The notes under the pieces were generated by a model, which worked only from the letters and a program-made list of their open reading frames with translations, was not told the origin of the DNA and searched no databases. Below, piece after piece: positions 1 to 7,622 of a stretch of DNA of 64,000 nucleotides; positions within the stretch are counted from its first letter, which is position 1; each line of letters begins with the position of its first letter. The position numbers and the translations under genes are program-made. Source of the stretch: Paenibacillus castaneae (GTDB lineage Bacteria; Bacillota; Bacilli; Paenibacillales; Paenibacillaceae); contig NZ_KZ614144.1 in the NCBI RefSeq assembly GCF_002884445.1, positions 5,231,212-5,295,211 on the forward strand. Direction: 5' to 3'.

Positions 1-422
1 ATTAACCGCTCATATTGATTATTCCGATAAATGCCGACTACTTCATTCGTAGACAAGCTCTGCATGATCGGCTGATTTACCATTTTCAAATCAAACTCTT
101 GTATGATTTTCTCTTTTGTACCATCAATAGAGCCGTCATTGACAATAATAATTTCATATTCAAAATAATTTAATGCTAGCAATGATTTAATATTATCCAC
201 TATTGTTTTCTCTTCGTTATATGCAGGCACGATAATCGATATAGGAATCATATTTTTGGATTCGACATATCTTCGATAATCTGATGCTTTCATTTTCTTG
301 AAATAACTAAACATATCGAAAGAAGCAATCAGCATCTGCCCATTATAAAATAGATTTATTCCGATGGTATAGAGCATACAAAACTCGCTAAAGTAAATAA
401 TAAACATTCTAAGCATATACAT
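1..422 (-). CDS. Family 2 glycosyltransferase, N-terminal part (cut by window edge)
   Basis: The visible 140 residues start with one hydrophobic segment (about residues 5-35), then the GT-A nucleotide-sugar fold: SIIVPAYNEEKTI near residue 62 and EIIIVNDGSIDGT near residue 90, the UDP-binding signatures of GT2 processive synthases such as PgaC/IcaA-like enzymes. The acceptor/DxD and C-terminal membrane parts lie beyond the edge. The ATG at 422 is preceded by AAGGATGG about 11 nt upstream; an in-frame ATG at 437 lacks room for a binding site. It is the last visible gene of the minus-strand operon beginning at 6898 and follows the HEAT-repeat gene after 35 nt. I infer that it polymerises or exports an exopolysaccharide; the product sugar is unknown. 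Confidence 0.85.
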   Translation of the reverse strand, partial: MYMLRMFIIYFSEFCMLYTIGINLFYNGQMLIASFDMFSYFKKMKASDYRRYVESKNMIPISIIVPAYNEEKTIVDNIKSLLALNYFEYEIIIVNDGSIDGTKEKIIQEFDLKMVNQPIMQSLSTNEVVGIYRNNQYERL

Positions 423-457
423 TGATTCGAAAACCATCCTTGTTTTTCACAGTTAGA

Positions 458-1507
458 TTAGGTGTTCTTTTCGATAAGACTGATGACCGCTTCCCGCGCA
501 AACTTATCTTCACCGTTAATGATACGAGAAGCGAATTCCTTTCCACCCGGTATGAGAATAAGAGCGCTAGCAGCATTATGTCTTACCCACCACACACTGT
601 CGCCTGTCGTTTTGCCAAGAGCTGCGAAGCTTTGGCTGGTTCCAAGCTTTTCAAGGCCTTTCGCTGCTGCCGCTCTGACCTCCCAATCCTTATCATCAAG
701 CTTACTTCTTATATAGGATTCATCATCCTCATTATTCAGCTCACTTAATGCTCGTATGGACGCTATCCTAAGGTTCTTATCTTCACTGTTCAAATACGTC
801 ATATAGTACGGGTTCAAGCTTTCAATCTTATCCTCTGCGATAGCTTTGATTAAAATCCCTTTCATATAATCATCACACAAATCAATCGTCCTCTTGAACA
901 ACTCTTCCTTCGATCCTTTGAAGGCGGAAATAATTTCGATAATAGCTCTGTGCGATAAGTAAATATGCTCAGCATCATTCGTGAATATATGGACTAGCCC
1001 TTTCATATCGCCAAGCTTTGCAAGGGCAAGCATGACATTATAGGTGATGTCATTATTTTGGTTAGATATAAGTGCAATCATATCAGCTTCCATATTTTCA
1101 AGTTGTAATTCCCCAATATAACGGCATGTTAATGACTTCATATGAACATTGTTCGAGGCAAGCGCTGTTTGCAAATAAGCTTTAATGCCAACTATTTCGT
1201 ATAAGTTCATTAACGAAGCGTGATGAGTTTCAATAAAATCATCACCGCAGCGGATGAGCCTATTTATTAATATTTCTTTTCTTCCAGTGCGGTTTCCAAT
1301 GATTTTAACTATTTTTTGAACCATACTTCGTGTATTCTCATTTTCAGTATGAAAATAACAATAAAGTAATTTATCCAACTGATCTTCTAATTTCTTTGTT
1401 TTTACATCACTGAAATATTGAAAAAACCAGCTGCCGATAATAGCAATGAGAAAAAATGAAAATAACAAGGCCGAAATCATCAATAAATAGAATGCTTCTT
1501 TTGTCAT
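458..1507 (-). CDS. Membrane-anchored HEAT-repeat protein
   Basis: The 349-residue protein has one N-terminal membrane helix (about residues 6-28, rich in F, L and I) followed by alpha-helical HEAT/armadillo-like repeats. Clear units are near residues 240-265 (NLRIASIRALSELNNEDD), 270-292 (DWEVRAAAAKGLEKLG) and 300-325 (SVWWVRHNAASALILIPGG). HEAT repeats are protein-interaction scaffolds with no catalytic residues. The start ATG follows GGAGGATTT. It lies 11 nt after the 1051-residue glycosidase-like gene and 35 nt before the glycosyltransferase gene, so the four genes look co-transcribed. I infer a scaffold or regulatory partner of the synthase; the soluble part is probably cytoplasmic, but topology is not proven. 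Confidence 0.8.
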   Translation of the reverse strand: MTKEAFYLLMISALLFSFFLIAIIGSWFFQYFSDVKTKKLEDQLDKLLYCYFHTENENTRSMVQKIVKIIGNRTGRKEILINRLIRCGDDFIETHHASLMNLYEIVGIKAYLQTALASNNVHMKSLTCRYIGELQLENMEADMIALISNQNNDITYNVMLALAKLGDMKGLVHIFTNDAEHIYLSHRAIIEIISAFKGSKEELFKRTIDLCDDYMKGILIKAIAEDKIESLNPYYMTYLNSEDKNLRIASIRALSELNNEDDESYIRSKLDDKDWEVRAAAAKGLEKLGTSQSFAALGKTTGDSVWWVRHNAASALILIPGGKEFASRIINGEDKFAREAVISLIEKNT

Positions 1508-1518
1508 AAATCCTCCGA

Positions 1519-4500
1519 TTACAACGATTCAGCAAAAAGTTGTTTAATCCGATCGTAGCTCTTTTTATTGCGCGACACATACTCAGGTACCGTCCAGGTG
1601 TTCCACGTAAACGTTCTATAGCCTGAAGCTGTAACGCTTTCTGGAAAATGATACTCTACAGCTTGAGTTGATTTATCCATAATAACTAGTGAGGGCACGA
1701 TGCCATCCGTCATTCTAACGGTAAGAGCATCTTTTGTATTTTCCCTTACTCCCTTGCTCTTATCATCATTTAGCACCAGCAAGCTGGATGGGTCTGTGAA
1801 ATTCAATCTTGCCCAAGGAATCCTTATATTCAACGTATTGCCTTCAATATAAAATTGATTAATGCTATCGTCGAATCGGCCAGGAACTAAGGCTGAGCCA
1901 TCCTCATATTGGGCAGGAACGATTTTATTTGAGCTGGTTTTATAGGCTGGCGAAAGCTTTCTCAGCATTTTTTCATAAATTCCAGAGGAGGATACAGAAG
2001 TGAAGTAAGATCCTTTGGCTGCATTATACTGAGGTATAACAAGTAAATCGGCTTTATTTGCACTTTGTATGCTCACCTTAAACTCCGCACCTGACCAGTT
2101 TTCATTTACATCAGGCGCTAACATATATTCGCCATTTTTTCTGTCGACCGTGTCCAAATAAATCATAATATTTTTTTTGTTTAAATCAGGCATTTGATCA
2201 AATGTCGCGGTGATATAGAAATAGGCTTCATTAGCTGAATAGGCTATTGTTGACAAAGGACCCGATGCTCGCAAAGACATCGCATACTCCTTTGGTGTTG
2301 GAACTTCTAGCGCTAGGATGCCATAATTTTGAGCTGGATCAATCCGATTATGCCATTGGCTCCCGTGGTTATAAGGAATCATCAGCGATGAAGTGAACCG
2401 ACTGCTCTTCCCCCATTCATCCGTCCATTCATAAATAAGCCCGCCTATACTGCCGCTGTCCTTAATTATAGTCATCATGGCAGCAATGCCTTCCCCTTGC
2501 TCGGTTTCGCTATTTTGGCCGTCATGATAGCCAGCAGCAGCTGCTTGCGATGATCCCATACTTGTCGAAAGCCCAAACTCGCTAATGAATACAGGATATT
2601 TACTCTGTGTTTTCATAAACTTATCCATGTATTCTTTGTAGCCTGCATATGCGGGCTTTGCAGTATTCGATTCACCAGCCATAAATCCAGGATGATCAGG
2701 ATAGATGTTGTAAGCGCCAAAAAAGCCGCTAATCACCTTATTGGTAATATCAATATGATTCAAGTCTATGGAAACCGCATCATCCATGCTGTCCGGATTG
2801 GATTGATCATGTTGTAAAGTATCAAGCTCAGGAATGCTGACAATAGCTGCTGGATGCTGCATTTGATATTGTTTTTGTTCATATTGATAGATTTGATCGG
2901 CAACAGATGCCAACCACGACTCCGATGGCGTAGCGCCTGCTCCGGACCTTACATAATCGCCCTTATATTTATAAGCAGGATTAGCATTATCCGTAACTGC
3001 AACGTGTGCCGGGCTTAATCCCGGATCAACAAAATATCCAAGTATATAGCCTGAAACATCATTCATGTATAAATCAGAATGCTGCCCGTCCTTTATTTGA
3101 ATTGTGGTATTACCATGAATAGCATCAATGGTATCCTCTGCCGCTTTTTTGTACGCAGCGATATAGTCCTTATCTAAATAATTTCCTAAAGGCGGTTCAC
3201 TGCCGGGTGATATATTCTGAAATAGGTATAGCTGCTTATTCGGATGATTCGAGTTATAAATATCCAACGCTCGGTAAAAACCGGATGGCATTAATGTATA
3301 TACTCTTATCGCATTGGCATTCATGAGACCAATTTGTTCAAGCCATCCGTTGTATAGGGTCGTTTCATCCGGAAAGCTTCCTTCAGGAATGCCTGGTAAC
3401 GAAGTGCCTATATTAACGCCCTTTATAAATAGGCTGTTCCAAGCACCATTACGATAAACAGATAAGCTCTTATCCGTTATCTTCGACACCAGCTGAGTGC
3501 CGTCTGGAGCAGCAGCCGTTTTAGCCTTAAAGCTCACCGTTTCATCTAATGGCTTAACTTCTTTTAATACCTTCGACATAAACGGCACATAAAAATTCCA
3601 ATAAAAATAAGAATTATCTCCTTCGCTATCTACGCTGAATATTCGATATAGAGCAGCAGCGCCTATAAACCGTTTGATCTTTCCAGGCTCTCTATAATCG
3701 GTAAAATCACCAGCGAAATAATAGGAGCTTTTACTACCCGATTTATTGGCTATTATTGCAGGAAATTTGCTGCTCAGCCCTAGTAGTTTCATTTGTTCAT
3801 TTCCTGCTGCTGTCAGATTCAAGTCATACCATGCGATGACCGATTGATCATCTGCGGGGTTAACAATCTCAAACCAGTTATAATAATTAACTTTCTTAGT
3901 ATGGTAATGCTCCGCATTATCCTTAGTCATAGAAAGCTGTATCGATTGCCCTGCAAAATCCTTTTCACGCTGCAAAACAATGATTCGATTATTGCCGGCA
4001 ATGACAATCCCAGCACCTGTTAATTGCCACTTCTTCCCGTATTGCTGCTCATATATCGTTCGGATCCAGTTGGGAACATCTTCTGTAGAAGATAAGTCAG
4101 AGAAAAACTTGCCTGCCCAGCCCGAGTAGCCAACACCAAAAATGGCTTCCAGCTCCTTGGATACCGTTAAACTTGTAGGATCACCCGCTATATTATATTC
4201 GCCGATGACTGTTGTACCTTTGGCGTAACTAGTAGCAATTAAACTAACCTCATCCACAGTCAAGCCTGAGATTCCTTCTGCTTCAATCCCATTCACTTTG
4301 GAATTGCCCGTACCATATGCATCCGAAATATAGATCATGTCAGGTACATTTGTTAATCGATCTAAAGCTTTATTCGTTAATTTCCCTTGGGAGAGGAAGT
4401 TTCCATAATAATCTTTAACCAGATCATACGCTTTATCCGTTAGAGGATTATGGATTCGATGATAGTCCATAAGCCAAAAGAGACCGCGCTGCTTACTATA

Positions 4501-4674
4501 ATCCAGCTCAGCTGCTTTGCCGGCTTCAGATGACGCAAGCGGGAAGGTTTTGTTTAATACAACAATATCCAGATTTCTTGATGGACTTAATCCCCATAGT
4601 ATAAAAGGTGCTGCCGCAGCGATTAATACAGCTACTACTATGAAATAACGAATTTTTATACGATTCTTCTTCAT
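1519..4674 (-). CDS. Membrane-anchored two-domain protein with a TIM-barrel glycosidase-like domain
   Basis: The 1051-residue protein has a signal anchor (residues about 10-30) and probably an extracellular body. Residues 33-390 form a domain I do not recognise (LDIVVLNKTFP, MIYISDAYGTG). Residues about 402-800 resemble GH2/GH5 clan barrels and clearly match the next upstream gene: LFIKGVNIG (415-423), MNANAIRVYTLMP (451-463), PVFISEFG (694-701). Glu699 in SEFG fits the catalytic nucleophile. Where the paralogue has GIEWDP, this protein reads VDPGLSP (near 549-555), so the expected acid/base Glu appears absent. A beta-rich C-terminal part follows. The ATG follows GAGGAATAAATC. Possible roles are trimming or binding nascent exopolysaccharide; if the acid/base residue is truly missing it may be a carbohydrate-binding pseudo-enzyme. 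Confidence 0.75.
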   Translation of the reverse strand: MKKNRIKIRYFIVVAVLIAAAAPFILWGLSPSRNLDIVVLNKTFPLASSEAGKAAELDYSKQRGLFWLMDYHRIHNPLTDKAYDLVKDYYGNFLSQGKLTNKALDRLTNVPDMIYISDAYGTGNSKVNGIEAEGISGLTVDEVSLIATSYAKGTTVIGEYNIAGDPTSLTVSKELEAIFGVGYSGWAGKFFSDLSSTEDVPNWIRTIYEQQYGKKWQLTGAGIVIAGNNRIIVLQREKDFAGQSIQLSMTKDNAEHYHTKKVNYYNWFEIVNPADDQSVIAWYDLNLTAAGNEQMKLLGLSSKFPAIIANKSGSKSSYYFAGDFTDYREPGKIKRFIGAAALYRIFSVDSEGDNSYFYWNFYVPFMSKVLKEVKPLDETVSFKAKTAAAPDGTQLVSKITDKSLSVYRNGAWNSLFIKGVNIGTSLPGIPEGSFPDETTLYNGWLEQIGLMNANAIRVYTLMPSGFYRALDIYNSNHPNKQLYLFQNISPGSEPPLGNYLDKDYIAAYKKAAEDTIDAIHGNTTIQIKDGQHSDLYMNDVSGYILGYFVDPGLSPAHVAVTDNANPAYKYKGDYVRSGAGATPSESWLASVADQIYQYEQKQYQMQHPAAIVSIPELDTLQHDQSNPDSMDDAVSIDLNHIDITNKVISGFFGAYNIYPDHPGFMAGESNTAKPAYAGYKEYMDKFMKTQSKYPVFISEFGLSTSMGSSQAAAAGYHDGQNSETEQGEGIAAMMTIIKDSGSIGGLIYEWTDEWGKSSRFTSSLMIPYNHGSQWHNRIDPAQNYGILALEVPTPKEYAMSLRASGPLSTIAYSANEAYFYITATFDQMPDLNKKNIMIYLDTVDRKNGEYMLAPDVNENWSGAEFKVSIQSANKADLLVIPQYNAAKGSYFTSVSSSGIYEKMLRKLSPAYKTSSNKIVPAQYEDGSALVPGRFDDSINQFYIEGNTLNIRIPWARLNFTDPSSLLVLNDDKSKGVRENTKDALTVRMTDGIVPSLVIMDKSTQAVEYHFPESVTASGYRTFTWNTWTVPEYVSRNKKSYDRIKQLFAESL

Positions 4675-4711
4675 GATTTATTCCTCATTCTGCATGTCGA
4701 ACGTATGCGGA

Positions 4712-6898
4712 TCAATTTATACCTAAAAACCCTTTTTGCAATATATAATAGGACGGTTTCAGTCTTTCATGAAAGGTTGGCTGCTCCCATTCCTTCCAAT
4801 CATATTCCGTCATTTTTACATTTTGTGTATCATTTGTACGGCCGCCTTTTATGTTTGCTACCCCAAAGCTGAACCCATTTACTTTCAGTTTGGATATTTT
4901 CCCGCGAGCATACATATCATCTATGACATATTTCGCAGAGGGGTCCATCACATTCAACAGCTGCCAAGGAATTTTTATTTCAAGTTTTCCATTATGGAAA
5001 TAAAAATCACTTAGCGAATTATAATCAGGAATTTCCGGATTCGATATGCCAAATTTGAGCTGCCCTGTCTCGTATCCGGTAAAGGGAACGGTCAGCTTTT
5101 GCTGAGGGACAACCAAATTTTTATTCAATGCAAGCATAATTGGGTTAAAAATCCCGCTATTTTTTTGCTGAAAGGACGGCTTCGTATCAATAAGATTGGT
5201 TTGAACCGCATATCTGAAATAATAATTATCGTAATAGGCGTCAACTAGGATGCGGGAATCATCCCGTCCATGAATTTTAATGACAAAATCCGCATCCTTG
5301 CTAAACGTCGTTCCATATTGCGGATACCCGCTATTTCCTTGGCCGTCTATCGTATCTATAGGAATTAATAAAGTATCCTTGTCAAAATCATAATTGGAGG
5401 CGTCGATCATGAGATAGACATATCCTTCGTCGCTCTTCACGTACAGCTTCGTCTGATCGTCAGCATAAAGGGGCTTATCCATCCTCCACTCATCGGTCTC
5501 GCCATCTATATAGCTGATGCTTTTCTCAGCTCCAGGATCCAGCGCCAACAAGCCGAAATGCTGCTCATTCGTTTGCGCATTAAGCCAGAATGGACGGGAA
5601 TCCGGCAGATCAAGGTCATTATTGTTCCAGGTTCTTTTAAACCACTCATCCTGCCAAGAGAAAACCAACCCGCCTGCAAGATTAGCAAAATGAATGTCAT
5701 TCATCATTTTCAGCAGCATATCCCCCTGCGTGCTTTCATCTATAAAGCCTTGATTGAAGCCTGTTATTTTATTTTCATGCGCTTTGCCTCGTGAAGCTGG
5801 AATGCCAAATTCAGAGATGAGGACAGGCATCGAATGAAATTTTTTGATTTCTTCCAAATAAGCTAAATAGGGATCTGCATCGCCATTCTGATCCTTGTAG
5901 TTAATATAATCTGTCTGATAGCTGAAGGTATCGGGATAGTAGGGATAAACATGGTACGATGCGAACATCCCCGCTTTATAGCTGTCATGCCATTTAATAT
6001 GCTCTACATTCACTTCTACAAGATCCTCATTTTTATACGGCTCGTTTGGATGCGCTAACGGGTCTGTTGTTACCCAATTTGAGAATGCAATCGGGCTTTG
6101 CAGCTTATATTTAGTCATTTCATAATCAATTAGGCTGTCCCCGACTTCAGAGAGAAAGCTTTCAAAAGGCGAGGCATCTGCTGTAAAAAGATATTTGCCG
6201 TCATAATGATTGCGTTCCGGGTTATTCTCATTCGTACTTACTACAAAAGAAGGGTCCCATTCTATGCCTACGATCCACCCCATCACATACTGTGAAATAT
6301 CAGACGTATACGTACCATCTGCATATCCTTTATTAACGGGTAAATAATGATTGCCATGTACAATATCAATCGTATCGTTAACCGTAGCAATCATATCGTT
6401 CATTATCTTGTCATTATTGCCATAGGCATCATCAATGGTCGCTATATCGGTTTCATTAATCCAAACCCCATGAATCATATAGATAGGCTTCTTGCCATTC
6501 TTTTCAGCTGCTTGATTGAAATCTTTCAGAGCGTTGTAAAATTGAGGCCGCTGTATCGTGTAAACTCTAATCGTATTCGCATTCATTTCAGAAATATAAC
6601 CGAACCACCTATAATACTCGTCATATGTAATCGCAACTTCACCGGGGAAAGCTCCTGGTTTTCCTGCGCCCAAATTGACACCTTTTATAAACATCTTTTT
6701 CCATATGCCACTCTCCAGAACGTAGAAGGAATCCTTATCAACCTTGCTTATATACTCCGATGTATTCTTATTCACTGTTGAAACATTTTCCAGTTTATTA
6801 TTTTTATTAAGTAAGATAAAAATGACAGAAAGAGATATAAATAACAATATAATTAACATAAATAGTCTAAGGAAAAATTTATCACTTCTAAAATTCAT
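4712..6898 (-). CDS. Membrane-anchored TIM-barrel glycosidase-like protein, first gene of the exopolysaccharide operon
   Basis: The 728-residue protein has an N-terminal membrane anchor (residues 8-30) and a probable extracellular barrel: MFIKGVNLG (69-77), MNANTIRVYTIQRP (105-118), GIEWDPSF with Glu213 as likely acid/base, and PVLISEFG with Glu363 as likely nucleophile, followed by a beta-rich domain. This arrangement fits GH2/GH5-type (clan GH-A) retaining glycosidases or transglycosidases; no precise family is claimed. It shares the barrel with the next gene but lacks that gene's extra N-terminal domain. The start has GGAGGGATAAAAA before the ATG. A sigma-A-like promoter sits 21 nt upstream, so this is the first cistron. 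Probable role: cutting or remodelling the polysaccharide made by the downstream glycosyltransferase. Confidence 0.78.
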   Translation of the reverse strand: MNFRSDKFFLRLFMLIILLFISLSVIFILLNKNNKLENVSTVNKNTSEYISKVDKDSFYVLESGIWKKMFIKGVNLGAGKPGAFPGEVAITYDEYYRWFGYISEMNANTIRVYTIQRPQFYNALKDFNQAAEKNGKKPIYMIHGVWINETDIATIDDAYGNNDKIMNDMIATVNDTIDIVHGNHYLPVNKGYADGTYTSDISQYVMGWIVGIEWDPSFVVSTNENNPERNHYDGKYLFTADASPFESFLSEVGDSLIDYEMTKYKLQSPIAFSNWVTTDPLAHPNEPYKNEDLVEVNVEHIKWHDSYKAGMFASYHVYPYYPDTFSYQTDYINYKDQNGDADPYLAYLEEIKKFHSMPVLISEFGIPASRGKAHENKITGFNQGFIDESTQGDMLLKMMNDIHFANLAGGLVFSWQDEWFKRTWNNNDLDLPDSRPFWLNAQTNEQHFGLLALDPGAEKSISYIDGETDEWRMDKPLYADDQTKLYVKSDEGYVYLMIDASNYDFDKDTLLIPIDTIDGQGNSGYPQYGTTFSKDADFVIKIHGRDDSRILVDAYYDNYYFRYAVQTNLIDTKPSFQQKNSGIFNPIMLALNKNLVVPQQKLTVPFTGYETGQLKFGISNPEIPDYNSLSDFYFHNGKLEIKIPWQLLNVMDPSAKYVIDDMYARGKISKLKVNGFSFGVANIKGGRTNDTQNVKMTEYDWKEWEQPTFHERLKPSYYILQKGFLGIN

Positions 6899-6918
6899 TT
6901 TTTATCCCTCCGCGACTC

Positions 6919-6948
6919 ATTATAGTTCTTAAATCTCTTCACTGTCCA
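6919..6948 (-). promoter_or_regulatory. Probable sigma-A promoter of the exopolysaccharide operon
   Basis: On the minus strand TGGACA (6948-6943) and TATAAT (6924-6919) are separated by 18 nt, placing transcription start about 15 nt before the start codon region of the 728-residue gene. The -10 is perfect and the -35 matches five of six bases. Confidence 0.55.
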
Positions 6949-6998
6949 TTCCTTAATTTAACATTTTTATCAATAGATATAGATTAAAGCTAACAAAA

Positions 6999-7022
6999 AA
7001 AAGCCCATAGAATGGGCTTTTG
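6999..7022. terminator. Hairpin terminator between the exopolysaccharide operon promoter and the small genes
   Basis: GCCCAT (7003-7008) pairs with ATGGGC (7012-7017) across an AGA loop. The stem is flanked by a run of A on the left and T on the right, so it can work in both directions. The same GCCCAT/ATGGGC core recurs in the hairpin at 7532-7560 on the other side of the small genes. Confidence 0.55.
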
Positions 7023-7075
7023 GTGCTATTGAACAGATTATCTGCAGTTTTAATAGAAGAAGGTAACGGTGACCA

Positions 7076-7125
7076 CTAGTATCCCTCTGCCTATCCTCTC
7101 AAAATGAGGGCTAGTATCATACTAG
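7076..7125. repeat. Repeated CTAGTATC element upstream of the first YjcZ-like gene
   Basis: CTAGTATC occurs at 7076-7083 and again at 7111-7118, where it forms a perfect inverted repeat with ATACTAG (7119-7125) around C7118. It lies 75-125 nt before the start of the small gene and is a candidate protein-binding site; no known consensus is assigned. Confidence 0.4.
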
Positions 7126-7200
7126 AACAAACATCCAATCATTATGCTCTATCAACACATAATCTACATAGTAGTCAAAGGGCAGGGAGGTGAATGCTTG

Positions 7201-7344
7201 ATGTCGGGATGCGTTGGCGGCACTAATAACAATGTTGGAGGTAACTATAACAATGTTGGCGGTATTAATAACAATATTGGTACTATTCTAGTATTGTTCA
7301 TTTTGTTGGTCATTATCGCTCGTAGTTGCCACTTCTTCGGTTAA
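7201..7344 (+). CDS. YjcZ-family small membrane protein, Asn/Gly-rich variant
   Basis: This 47-residue protein has an Asn/Gly-rich head with repeated NNVGG/NNIG units and one C-terminal membrane helix (ILVLFILLVIIA, residues 29-40) ending in RSCHFFG. The helix is the hallmark of the YjcZ/SscA-type small sporulation proteins of Bacilli. GGGAGG at 7185-7190 sits 10 nt before the ATG at 7201, which decides the start over longer upstream options. A second gene with almost the same helix follows 53 nt later. Expected role: spore-associated membrane or coat peptide; molecular function unknown. Confidence 0.75.
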   Translation: MSGCVGGTNNNVGGNYNNVGGINNNIGTILVLFILLVIIARSCHFFG

Positions 7345-7397
7345 TATGATATCAAAAACTTCATTGAGTATTTAAGAAGTAAGGAGGTAATGGAATA

Positions 7398-7499
7398 ATG
7401 GAAAATAATTTACGTACGATTTTAGTGCTATTCATTCTTTTAGTAATCATCGCTTGTAGTTGTGGCATGTTCGGCCGCAATGAAAGAAACGCCTATTAA
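7398..7499 (+). CDS. YjcZ-family small membrane protein
   Basis: This 33-residue protein (MENNLRTILVLFILLVIIAC at the N-terminal end) is essentially the YjcZ membrane helix with a short CSCGMFG tail. AAGGAGG at 7381-7387 lies 10 nt before the ATG. The segment TILVLFILLVIIA is identical to that of the preceding gene while the heads differ, so the pair arose by duplication. It is followed by a strong hairpin terminator at 7532-7560. Confidence 0.75.
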   Translation: MENNLRTILVLFILLVIIACSCGMFGRNERNAY

Positions 7500-7531
7500 T
7501 TGAGCAGCCTCTATTCGCCAAATAGCATTTA

Positions 7532-7560
7532 AGAGAAAGCCCATTCTATGGGCTTTCTCT
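7532..7560. terminator. Bidirectional terminator after the YjcZ pair and the GH3 gene
   Basis: AGAGAAAGCCCAT (7532-7544) and ATGGGCTTTCTCT (7548-7560) form a perfect 13-bp stem with a TCT loop. It lies 33 nt past the stop of the second small gene on the plus strand and 62 nt past the GH3 stop on the minus strand. Confidence 0.7.
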
Positions 7561-7622
7561 TCCTTAGTACACTTGAAAGCTCGTTATAAGAAATTGTTAG
7601 AATGAACAGCTCTTTTTTGTTA

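Noticed and set aside
422..748. Plus-strand open frames opposite the HEAT gene
   Set aside because: They are antisense shadows of a well-supported gene with no binding site.
7144..7200. Upstream extension of the first YjcZ-like gene to ATG 7144
   Set aside because: The ATG at 7201 has GGGAGG at normal distance, and the extension lacks family similarity.
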